Source: Planctomycetaceae bacterium | GTDB lineage: Bacteria > Planctomycetota > Planctomycetia > Planctomycetales > Planctomycetaceae | NCBI GenBank assembly: GCA_003503535.1 | Contig: DOCI01000338.1 | Span: 1 to 5,085, forward strand | Direction: 5' to 3' | DNA: 5,085 nt | Translations under genes and position numbers: made by a program | In this document: one piece after another, positions 1-5,085 of the stretch | Layout: the number at the start of each line of letters is the position of its first letter | Numbering within the stretch: position 1 is the stretch's first letter | The notes under the pieces: model-generated | What the model was told of the DNA's origin: nothing | The model's input: only the letters and a program-made list of their open reading frames with translations | The model's database searches: none

Positions 1-238
1 CCTGCTCGGTATCGAATTGGGAACTGACGGAAACGTATTCACCGGCTGCCATCGACATCGCACCGGCGACCAGCCCCGCCACTCCTGCGATCAGAATGTC
101 GTTAGCTTGAGAATGTGCTGCAGCCACTCCAACGACCAGGCTCGCTGTAGACACGATACCGTCATTGGCTCCCAGGACGGCAGCGCGTAACCATCCGATT
201 CGATCCGTACGATGTTGTTCACGGTGTTGCACAAACAT
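1..238 (-). CDS. VIT1/CCC1 family iron/manganese transporter, N-terminal part (runs off the left edge)
   Basis: This is the first 79 codons of an integral membrane protein of the VIT1/CCC1 family, which moves Fe2+ or Mn2+ out of the cytoplasm. The N-terminus is a short hydrophilic stretch ([16 protein letters not shown]) and has no ferritin-like domain, unlike MbfA-type fusions. The first membrane segment spans about residues 17-41 and carries the family signature GANDGIVST (23-31). Its Asp26 matches the conserved Asp of the transport path. The second segment (about 46-66) ends in [13 protein letters not shown], with Met61, Met63 and Glu67 at positions typical of family metal ligands. The start at 238 is fixed by an AAGGAGGT ribosome binding site. 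The rest of the protein, including the cytoplasmic metal-binding helices and the later membrane segments, lies outside the window. It is divergent from the large gene at 714. Family assignment is strong, but the metal is not determined by sequence. Confidence 0.93.
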   Translation of the reverse strand, partial: MFVQHREQHRTDRIGWLRAAVLGANDGIVSTASLVVGVAAAHSQANDILIAGVAGLVAGAMSMAAGEYVSVSSQFDTEQ

Positions 239-240
239 GG

Positions 241-250
241 AAACCTCCTT
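241..250 (-). promoter_or_regulatory. Strong ribosome binding site of the VIT-family gene
   Basis: Read on the minus strand this is AAGGAGGTTT, a near-perfect anti-16S match a few bases before the ATG at 238. It decides the start of the transporter gene. It contrasts with the large gene at 714, which has no visible ribosome binding site. Confidence 0.85.
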
Positions 251-258
251 AATGAAAA

Positions 259-277
259 CTTCTGTTGACAACAGAAG
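259..277. promoter_or_regulatory. Perfect 19-bp palindrome upstream of the VIT gene (operator, or hairpin terminator/attenuator)
   Basis: The sequence CTTCTGTTGACAACAGAAG is a perfect 9-1-9 inverted repeat. It ends about 20 nt upstream of the VIT start codon and 8 nt before its ribosome binding site. Two readings fit. The first is an operator: 19 bp with dyad symmetry is the geometry of Fur- and DtxR/IdeR-type metal regulator sites, and the downstream gene is a metal transporter, but the bases match no consensus I can recall. A possible -10 element (TAATGT on the minus strand, 279-284) would put the transcription start inside it. The second is a hairpin: in minus-strand RNA the arms can pair (about 7 bp with a 5-nt loop) and are followed by UUUU (255-258), so it could terminate or attenuate transcription coming from the transposase remnant. 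The symmetry is seen directly; the role is inferred. Confidence 0.6.
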
Positions 278-308
278 CACATTAGATCAATGCAGTCTGT
301 TTCGATAG

Positions 309-395
309 TCACGCGGCCTTCCGCTCAAACGATTTCACCAATCCACCCACATACGACTTCACCTCAATCTCATTCATTGTCAGCTTATCGACTTC
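309..395. repeat. Left copy of an 87-nt direct repeat (transposase 3' end)
   Basis: This segment aligns without gaps to 4999-5085, with 77 of 87 bases identical. Both copies have the same orientation and both encode, on the minus strand, the last 28 residues and stop codon of a transposase. Similarity ends at the stop codon: the flanking sequence beyond each stop is unrelated. The repeat is therefore shared coding sequence, not a terminal repeat or target-site duplication. The left copy continues as coding-like sequence to about 533. Confidence 0.9.
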
Positions 396-533
396 ATCAG
401 GTTCTTCACGCACCGGTGGCAGATCATCGCGAACCATACTTGATCGATGTCTGTTGTAATAATCAACAAACTCGCTGACCAAATGATCCAGATGCTGCTT
501 TCCGAATACGATGAACTGGCATCGAGTTTTACA
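309..533 (-). pseudogene. Remnant of an integrase-core (rve/DDE) transposase, C-terminal end only
   Basis: On the minus strand the frame ending at the TGA at 309-311 reads open for about 75 codons back to an in-frame TAA at 534-536. The peptide contains FIVFGKQHLDHLVSEFVDYYNRHR, then LPPVREEP, and ends YVGGLVKSFERKAA. The first part is the typical segment after the catalytic Glu in rve-type transposases (FGxxHLxxLVxxYxxYYNxxR), and the tail matches the second copy at the right edge. No start codon is well placed, and the expected upstream part with the DDE residues is not recognisable. An overlapping frame reads KLD just before this segment, which would fit a frameshift. Normal proteins of this kind are roughly 300-400 residues, so this is a non-functional relic. 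It points toward the VIT gene, and its stop lies about 70 nt from that gene's start codon. The exact IS family is not determined. Confidence 0.75.
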
Positions 534-713
534 TTAAATGAAATCGTGGCAATGTTCCCGATCCTGGGCCAGTGTTTCGTGTAGAAACCGTCCATGCTTT
601 CCGTTTCTTCTTCTGTTTAATCTTCTCAAAGAAACTCATATCCATCGTGAGATATCGGTTCCATATTTGGGATTCCTGCGACACTATTTTTGTGAAACGG
701 TGTTCAATATCGT
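534..713. other. Intergenic region upstream of the cytochrome-like gene, no confident feature
   Basis: About 180 bases lie between the transposase relic and the large gene. It must contain the promoter of the 714-4890 gene pair, but I see no convincing -35/-10 pair, no -24/-12 element and no operator-like palindrome. A 38-codon minus-strand reading frame (529-645, starting MDMSFFEKIKQKKKRK) overlaps the relic. It has no ribosome binding site and no recognisable family, so it is not called as a gene. The region may include further degraded insertion-element sequence. Confidence 0.5.
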
Positions 714-3533
714 ATGAAAATCAATCGAAGTTACACCCGTCACACATTGTGGATCGCCTTCGCTGCTTTGTTCGCAGCCTTACTTCTTGGGTGGAGTTTT
801 CCTTCCACCGGCGATTCCGAGAGATCACAACGAATCTTTGATTTGGAACAGAAGCCCTCGACTCGGGTGACTGCTCAGTCCGCAGATTCGGATGTATCGG
901 TCCGTCCGACCCTCGACGAACAAAGCGTCTTGTTCGCCGATGAGGTGACTAACGTCATCGAACCGGAGATTCCAGAAGTGATGCAACCGGAACCAATGAC
1001 CCGCGTCTTGCAGCCCCCTCTTGCGATGAATCAGCCGATCGAGACAGTCGGGACTCAAAAAGCAGATATTGCATTTCCTTCCGAGGAAGTCGCATTCTTC
1101 GAGAAGCGAATCCGCCCCGTACTTGTGGCCCACTGCTATGAATGCCATTCCGACAAATCCGGCGTTGCTTCAGGAGGGTTACGCGTCGATACGCGATCAG
1201 GCCTGCTCAAGGGTGGCATTACGGGACCGGCTGTTGTTCCTGAGAATGCACGAAAGAGTCTGCTCCTCACAGCGATCCGACACACCGATCCCGATCTCGC
1301 CATGCCTCCAGAAGACAGTGGAGAGCAGCTCCCCGAAACGGTCATTGCTGATTTCGAAAAGTGGATCAAAATGGGGGCTCAAGATCCACGTGGTAATGAC
1401 GCTGCTTCCGTAGCTTACGATACCGAATCAGCCAAGAGATGGTGGGCGTTCCAATCAGTGACATCGCCTGCGATCCCTGCTGTGAAAGATTCGTCGTGGC
1501 CGCGAACGAACATCGACCGCTTTATCCTCGCTAATCTGGAACAGCAGGCTTTGAAGCCAGTCGCAGATGCTGAGAAGTCGACTCTGCTGCGCAGAGTTTA
1601 CTTGGACCTGATTGGACTCCCTCCCACACCTGAGGAGCAGGATCAGTTTCTCTCCGCAACCGATCCCAGAGCCTTCGAACATGTCGTCGATTATCTGCTT
1701 GCCCGTCCTCAGTTTGGCGAGCGATGGGGGCGTCACTGGCTGGACGTTGCCCGGTTTGCCGAGACGACCGGACGCGACGTGAATCTGACGATGCCTCAAG
1801 CGTGGCGATACAGGGATTATGTGATCGGCGCGTTTAACAAAGATCTTCCCTTCGATCAGTTTATTCGTGAACAGATCGCCGGGGACCTGCTCCGTTCTTC
1901 TGGAACATCTGATCGAACATCGAAGCTGATCGCGACAGGGTTCCTGGCAGTCGGGCCGAAGGGATTGAATGAGACAGACCCACGTCAGTTTGCCGTCGAA
2001 CTGGCTGATGAGCAGATCGGGACCGTCTCACAAGCCTTTCTTGGCATGACGATTTCTTGTGCCCGCTGCCATGACCATGAGTTTGATCCGATCACACAAC
2101 GTGACTATACCGCACTGGCGGGAATCTTCCTCAGCACCGAAACACATTATGGCACCCCCGGTGGAGTTCGGGGACGGAACGCCTCAGACCTGATTGAAGT
2201 GCCTGATTCTGCGGAGATAGTTGCTGTTGGACGTTCGATGAGCAGGGGAGATTATGCTCAAAAGAAGCAGCAGCTCGACATGATTTCGCAACGTCTCGAA
2301 ACGGCTCTACGTGAACGCGCTCCGCGCAGTCGCCAACCTGGTGTCGACAACAATGCGATGCAGGTGAGTGGCTTCGACATCGTACGGATGATGACCCGCT
2401 GCCAGCAGATTGAGTCGGAACTGGCAGCCTTCAATCCCGATGGCAGCCCTAAGCCGATGATCATGGGCGTGTCCGACAAGCCCACGACCGCACCTCGTTC
2501 CAGACAGTCTGGGCGAATGATTGGCGGACCAAATACTCGTGGGCGGACCAGCAGTGGGTTCGAGACGATCGCCGACAGTCCGCTCTTCCTGCGCGGCAGC
2601 ATTGACAGTGAGTCGGATAAAATCCCAAGAGGGCTTCCCGAGTTTCTCTCTGGCGATACTGACGCGCGGATTCCTCGCAGTTCGAGTGGTCGATTGCAAC
2701 TCGCGGAATGGATCGCTTCGGAAGAAAACACGCTGACCTCGCGGGTGATTGTCAACCGGATCTGGCACTGGCTGTTCGGAAAAGGTTTGGTCGAGAGCGT
2801 CGACAACTTCGGGACGACCGGTACCCTGCCCTCAAATCCTGAGTTGCTCGATCACCTAGCCTCCGAGTTCGTTGCCGATGGCTGGAGCATCAAACGACTC
2901 ATCCGCCGCATCATTCTATCTCGTGTCTATCAGTTGGGATCGACATACGACGACGCAAACTACGCCATCGACCCCGACAACAAGCTTCTGTGGAAGGCAA
3001 ACGACCGTCGTCTGGACGCTGAGACCATCCGGGATTCAATCCTCGCAGCCAGCGGTCAACTTAAACTTGAACCAGTGACTGGCTCTCTGATCGCCAACGC
3101 TGGTGACGGACCGGTCGGCGGGGATCGTTTCCAGGCGATTCGTGAAGAAGAGATCGTATCTGCCGGAGGAGACTCACGCAGTCTCTATCTGCCAATCGCC
3201 CGCAATGTGCAGCCTGAAGCTCTTGCGATTTTTGATTTTGCCGATCCCAGTGGTGTGCTTGGGGCTCGGGACACCACGATTGTACCACCACAATCACTCT
3301 ACATGCTGAACGGCGATTTCGTCGATGAGCAGGCAAAGACGATGGCGATACGGGTCATGAAGGAATCGGACTTTACCAGCCGCTTTTCACAGGCGTGTCG
3401 ACTTGCATACTGTCGAGAACCTTATGCCGAAGAACTGGCTGCCGCCAGAAAACTTCGTCGTAATGACCTGATAACTTGGACGATGATTTGTCGCGCACTG
3501 CTGAGCAGTGCCGATTTCCTATTCGTGGATTGA
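714..3533 (+). CDS. Membrane-anchored planctomycete cytochrome-like protein with PSCyt1, DUF1549 (PSCyt2) and DUF1553 (PSD1) domains
   Basis: This is a 939-residue exported protein. Residues 12-29 form one hydrophobic helix after a basic start (MKINRSYTRH). No AxA cleavage site follows, so it probably stays as an anchor with the rest outside the cytoplasm. Residues 30-120 are a Pro/Glu-rich linker. A PSCyt1 domain (about 127-226) carries haem motif CYECH (141-145), with Met197 in LAMPPE a possible axial ligand. DUF1549 (about 262-476) has the hallmarks RRVYLDLIGLPPTPEE and RWGRHWLDVAR, and a second haem-type motif, SCARCHDHEFDPI (448-460). Residues 480-650 are a variable polar segment. DUF1553 (about 655-910) has SSGRLQLAEW and VNRIWHWLFGKGLV. 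Length and order are usual for the family. Both haem sites are predicted from motifs only. The start is the first ATG after an in-frame stop at 693-695 and lacks a Shine-Dalgarno sequence. The DUF1501 gene follows at once as the likely operon partner. The biochemical function of the family is not established to my knowledge. Confidence 0.95.
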   Translation: MKINRSYTRHTLWIAFAALFAALLLGWSFPSTGDSERSQRIFDLEQKPSTRVTAQSADSDVSVRPTLDEQSVLFADEVTNVIEPEIPEVMQPEPMTRVLQPPLAMNQPIETVGTQKADIAFPSEEVAFFEKRIRPVLVAHCYECHSDKSGVASGGLRVDTRSGLLKGGITGPAVVPENARKSLLLTAIRHTDPDLAMPPEDSGEQLPETVIADFEKWIKMGAQDPRGNDAASVAYDTESAKRWWAFQSVTSPAIPAVKDSSWPRTNIDRFILANLEQQALKPVADAEKSTLLRRVYLDLIGLPPTPEEQDQFLSATDPRAFEHVVDYLLARPQFGERWGRHWLDVARFAETTGRDVNLTMPQAWRYRDYVIGAFNKDLPFDQFIREQIAGDLLRSSGTSDRTSKLIATGFLAVGPKGLNETDPRQFAVELADEQIGTVSQAFLGMTISCARCHDHEFDPITQRDYTALAGIFLSTETHYGTPGGVRGRNASDLIEVPDSAEIVAVGRSMSRGDYAQKKQQLDMISQRLETALRERAPRSRQPGVDNNAMQVSGFDIVRMMTRCQQIESELAAFNPDGSPKPMIMGVSDKPTTAPRSRQSGRMIGGPNTRGRTSSGFETIADSPLFLRGSIDSESDKIPRGLPEFLSGDTDARIPRSSSGRLQLAEWIASEENTLTSRVIVNRIWHWLFGKGLVESVDNFGTTGTLPSNPELLDHLASEFVADGWSIKRLIRRIILSRVYQLGSTYDDANYAIDPDNKLLWKANDRRLDAETIRDSILAASGQLKLEPVTGSLIANAGDGPVGGDRFQAIREEEIVSAGGDSRSLYLPIARNVQPEALAIFDFADPSGVLGARDTTIVPPQSLYMLNGDFVDEQAKTMAIRVMKESDFTSRFSQACRLAYCREPYAEELAAARKLRRNDLITWTMICRALLSSADFLFVD

Positions 3534-3566
3534 ACTGATGACCGGACAGACACGTTCCCCCACTTT

Positions 3567-3570
3567 GGAG
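3567..3570 (+). promoter_or_regulatory. Ribosome binding site supporting the DUF1501 start at 3580
   Basis: GGAG lies 9 nt before the ATG at 3580, good spacing for a Shine-Dalgarno site. The two in-frame ATGs further upstream (3508, inside the preceding gene, and 3538, 4 nt after its stop) have weaker support. This choice puts the twin-arginine pair directly at the N-terminus. Confidence 0.6.
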
Positions 3571-3579
3571 ACATCAACG

Positions 3580-4890
3580 ATGCAACGACGCCACTTTCTG
3601 CAAACAGCCTCACTCGGATTCGGTTGGCTTGGATTTTCTGCCCTTGCCGCAGCGGAAGTCCAGAAAATCTCGACCAAACGAGTGATCTTTCTCTGCATGA
3701 AAGGAGCACCTTCGCATGTCGACACCTTTGACTTCAAACCGAAGCTGAACGCGGACAGCGGAAAGCCCGGTACCCGCCCTGGTACAACACTCCTCGGCTC
3801 ACGCTGGAAGTTTCGCCAGTACGGCGAGAGCGGGCAATGGATGTCCGAACTGTTTCCCGAACTGGCAAAGTGTGCCGATGACCTCTGTGTACTTCGTGGC
3901 ATGCAAACAGAGATTCCCGCCCATCCTCAGGCGTACCTCCAGCTACATACAGGCAGCTCCCAGTTCGTCCGACCTTCTCTGGGGGCGTGGACCCATTATG
4001 GTCTCGGCTCGATGAATGAAAACCTACCGGGCTTCGTGACGATTTCACCTGCGAGCGGGTTCGGCGGCGCGCAGAACTACGGCAGTGCGTTTTTACCCGC
4101 TCACCATCAAGGGACACGTTTGGGAACTGACAAACGCCCAATCACTGGCGCGGAGGTTGCGAATCTCAAACCGCGACTTTTCGCGACCGATCAGCGGAAG
4201 GAGTTGGACCTGCTTGGATCGCTCAACCGCGCCAAACTCGCTCGTGAGGAGCATGCTCCCCAGGTTGAAGGGTTGATCGAGTCCTACGAACTCGGTTACC
4301 GGATGCAATCCGCTATGCCAGAGGTGATGGACCTTGAACAAGAGAGCTCAGCCACACGAAGAATGTACGGCGTCGATGATGAACGGTCTGGTGACTTTGG
4401 TCGTAAGTGTCTACTCGCCAGACGGATGGTCGAGGCGGGTGTTCGCTTCGTAGAAGTTAATCACGGCAACTGGGATCACCACGCAAATATCGGCACCGCA
4501 TTGCCCACCAGTTGTGCTGGAGTGGATAAGCCACTGCGGGGATTGCTGACCGATCTCAAGAGTCGCGGACTCCTCGATGAGACGCTTGTTATTTGGGGAG
4601 GAGAGTTTGGGCGGACCCCACACGCCGAGGGGGGCGACGGACGCGACCACAACGTCAAGGCATTCACAACATGGATGGCAGGCGGAGGTGTGCGTGCGGG
4701 ATACTCGCATGGTGCAAGTGATGACTATGGCTACGAGGCCGTCGAAGGAGCAGTGACGATCGCGGACTGGCACGCGACGATTCTCCATCTCATCGGACTG
4801 GACCACCGCACCCTGACAGCCCAGCACGCAGGCCGCGACTTCCGACTTACCGATGTGAAGGGAAATGTCGTCAAAGAGATTATCGGCTAA
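3580..4890 (+). CDS. Tat-exported DUF1501 family protein (sulfatase/alkaline phosphatase-like fold)
   Basis: This is a 436-residue protein of the DUF1501 family, related in fold to arylsulfatases and alkaline phosphatases, which are metal-dependent. The N-terminus MQRRHFLQTASLGFGW is a twin-arginine signal with an ALAAA-E cleavage site after residue 25, so it is exported folded. Family landmarks run in order: APSHVDTFD (43-51, acidic residues near the likely metal site), HPQAYLQLHTG (115-125), GVRFVEVNHGNWDHH (287-301), LVIWGGEFGRTP (336-347), GRDHN (354-358) and DWHATILHLIGLDH (396-409). The ending GRDFRLTDVKGNVVKEIIG is typical, so the protein looks complete. The gap from the preceding gene is 46 nt (4 nt if the start at 3538 is used), which supports co-transcription. 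Starts at 3508 and 3538 would add 24 or 14 residues ahead of the signal. Substrate and activity are unknown; hydrolysis of sulfate or phosphate esters is only inferred from the fold. Confidence 0.94.
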   Translation: MQRRHFLQTASLGFGWLGFSALAAAEVQKISTKRVIFLCMKGAPSHVDTFDFKPKLNADSGKPGTRPGTTLLGSRWKFRQYGESGQWMSELFPELAKCADDLCVLRGMQTEIPAHPQAYLQLHTGSSQFVRPSLGAWTHYGLGSMNENLPGFVTISPASGFGGAQNYGSAFLPAHHQGTRLGTDKRPITGAEVANLKPRLFATDQRKELDLLGSLNRAKLAREEHAPQVEGLIESYELGYRMQSAMPEVMDLEQESSATRRMYGVDDERSGDFGRKCLLARRMVEAGVRFVEVNHGNWDHHANIGTALPTSCAGVDKPLRGLLTDLKSRGLLDETLVIWGGEFGRTPHAEGGDGRDHNVKAFTTWMAGGGVRAGYSHGASDDYGYEAVEGAVTIADWHATILHLIGLDHRTLTAQHAGRDFRLTDVKGNVVKEIIG

Positions 4891-4924
4891 CCCAGCAACA
4901 CCTGAAGATTGATATCACAAAGTA

Positions 4925-4974
4925 ACGCAAACGCCGTCGTCCAGTCTCACTTTGATCGTGAGTTGCGTAGTTTT
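4925..4974 (+). terminator. Weak hairpin after the DUF1501 gene, possible terminator
   Basis: CTCAC (4946-4950) pairs with GTGAG (4958-4962) across a 7-nt loop. An outer pair, ACGCAA (4925-4930) with TTGCGT (4963-4968), extends the right arm without a break, leaving a 15-nt bulge on the left. Only a short T-run (TTTT, 4971-4974) follows. It lies 34 nt after the DUF1501 stop codon, where a terminator is expected, but the stem is short and the T-run poor. Confidence 0.3.
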
Positions 4975-4998
4975 CCGATTCCAAAAGTGGTTTTTGAA

Positions 4999-5085
4999 TC
5001 ACGCCGCCTTCCGCTCAAACGACTTCACCAATCCCCCTACATAAGACTTCACCTCAATCTCTTCCATTGTCAGTTTTTCCACTTC
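4999..5085 (-). CDS. C-terminal end of a second transposase, related to the relic at 309-533 (runs off the right edge)
   Basis: On the minus strand the frame ends at a TGA (4999-5001) and is open for 28 codons to the window edge. It reads EVEKLTMEEIEVKSY and then VGGLVKSFERKAA. 26 of 28 residues match the end of the left relic, while 10 of 87 bases differ, so most changes are silent. By itself the segment is too short to show a catalytic domain. The identification rests on the left copy, which carries the rve-like segment upstream of the same tail. Whether this copy is intact or also a fragment cannot be told, because its body lies outside the window. It is convergent with the DUF1501 gene, with 108 nt between the two stop codons. 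Confidence 0.7.
   Translation of the reverse strand, partial: EVEKLTMEEIEVKSYVGGLVKSFERKAA
4999..5085. repeat. Right copy of the 87-nt direct repeat (transposase 3' end)
   Basis: Ungapped match to 309-395 at 77 of 87 positions, in the same orientation. The repeat is cut by the window edge and probably continues. Together the two copies bracket the two-gene module, with about 4.6 kb between them. Confidence 0.9.

Noticed and set aside
265..293. TTGACA on the plus strand as a -35 box for the large gene
   Set aside because: It is part of the palindrome, no -10 element lies at the right spacing, and it is over 400 nt from the start codon at 714.
290..478. Plus-strand 62-codon open frame in the left intergenic region
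   Set aside because: It is antisense to the transposase relic, which has recognisable family sequence, and it has no ribosome binding site.
380..595. Minus-strand 71-codon open frame overlapping the transposase relic
   Set aside because: The frame starting MDGFYTKHWPR differs from the one giving the transposase-like peptide; it is best explained as a shadow, perhaps including a few codons from before a frameshift.
667..680. TTGGGATTCCTGC as a sigma-54 -24/-12 promoter
   Set aside because: The spacing between GG and GC is 6 bases, where about 10 are required.
2258..2806. Long minus-strand open frames inside the large gene (182 and 153 codons)
   Set aside because: They are antisense to conserved parts of the 714-3533 protein, overlap each other in different frames and show no recognisable domain; they look like chance products of the coding strand's composition.
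4411..4827. Minus-strand open frame of 138 codons opposite the DUF1501 gene
   Set aside because: The plus strand carries conserved DUF1501 motifs across the same stretch, and the antisense peptide has no family features.
309..5085. The two 87-nt repeats as attachment sites or a CRISPR-like array
   Set aside because: There are only two copies about 4.6 kb apart; both are in-frame coding sequence for the same protein tail, and the similarity stops at the stop codon.

Overview
The window looks like chromosomal DNA of a planctomycete (phylum Planctomycetota). The main evidence is a tandem pair of secreted proteins of the PSCyt1/DUF1549/DUF1553 and DUF1501 families. These occur in many paralogous copies in Rhodopirellula- and Gimesia-like genomes and are uncommon elsewhere. 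The absence of a Shine-Dalgarno sequence before the first of them also fits. I cannot name the genus from sequence alone.

Layout, left to right. (1) Positions 1-238, minus strand: the first 79 codons of a VIT1/CCC1-family iron/manganese membrane transporter that runs off the left edge. It has a strong ribosome binding site (241-250) and a perfect 19-bp palindrome (259-277) just upstream. (2) Positions 309-533, minus strand: the decayed C-terminal end of an integrase-core (DDE) transposase. (3) Positions 534-713: no confident gene. (4) Positions 714-3533, plus strand: a 939-residue membrane-anchored protein with two CxxCH haem-binding motifs and the domain order PSCyt1-DUF1549-DUF1553. (5) Positions 3580-4890, plus strand: a 436-residue Tat-exported DUF1501 protein of the alkaline phosphatase/sulfatase-like superfamily. 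(6) Positions 4891-4998: a short intergenic stretch with a weak hairpin. (7) Positions 4999-5085, minus strand: the last 28 codons of a second, related transposase whose body lies beyond the right edge.

Genes 4 and 5 almost certainly form an operon. They follow each other closely on one strand, and both carry export signals that place them outside the cytoplasm. The pairing is the standard planctomycete arrangement of a cytochrome-like multidomain protein with a DUF1501 partner. The biochemical role of such pairs is not settled to my knowledge, so I assign no substrate.

The most notable structural feature is that this two-gene module lies between two same-orientation transposase 3' ends. Their last 87 nt are 88.5% identical (77 of 87). 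This suggests an accessory island shaped by insertion elements and possibly able to recombine. I see no convincing new defence, CRISPR or RNA system in the window.
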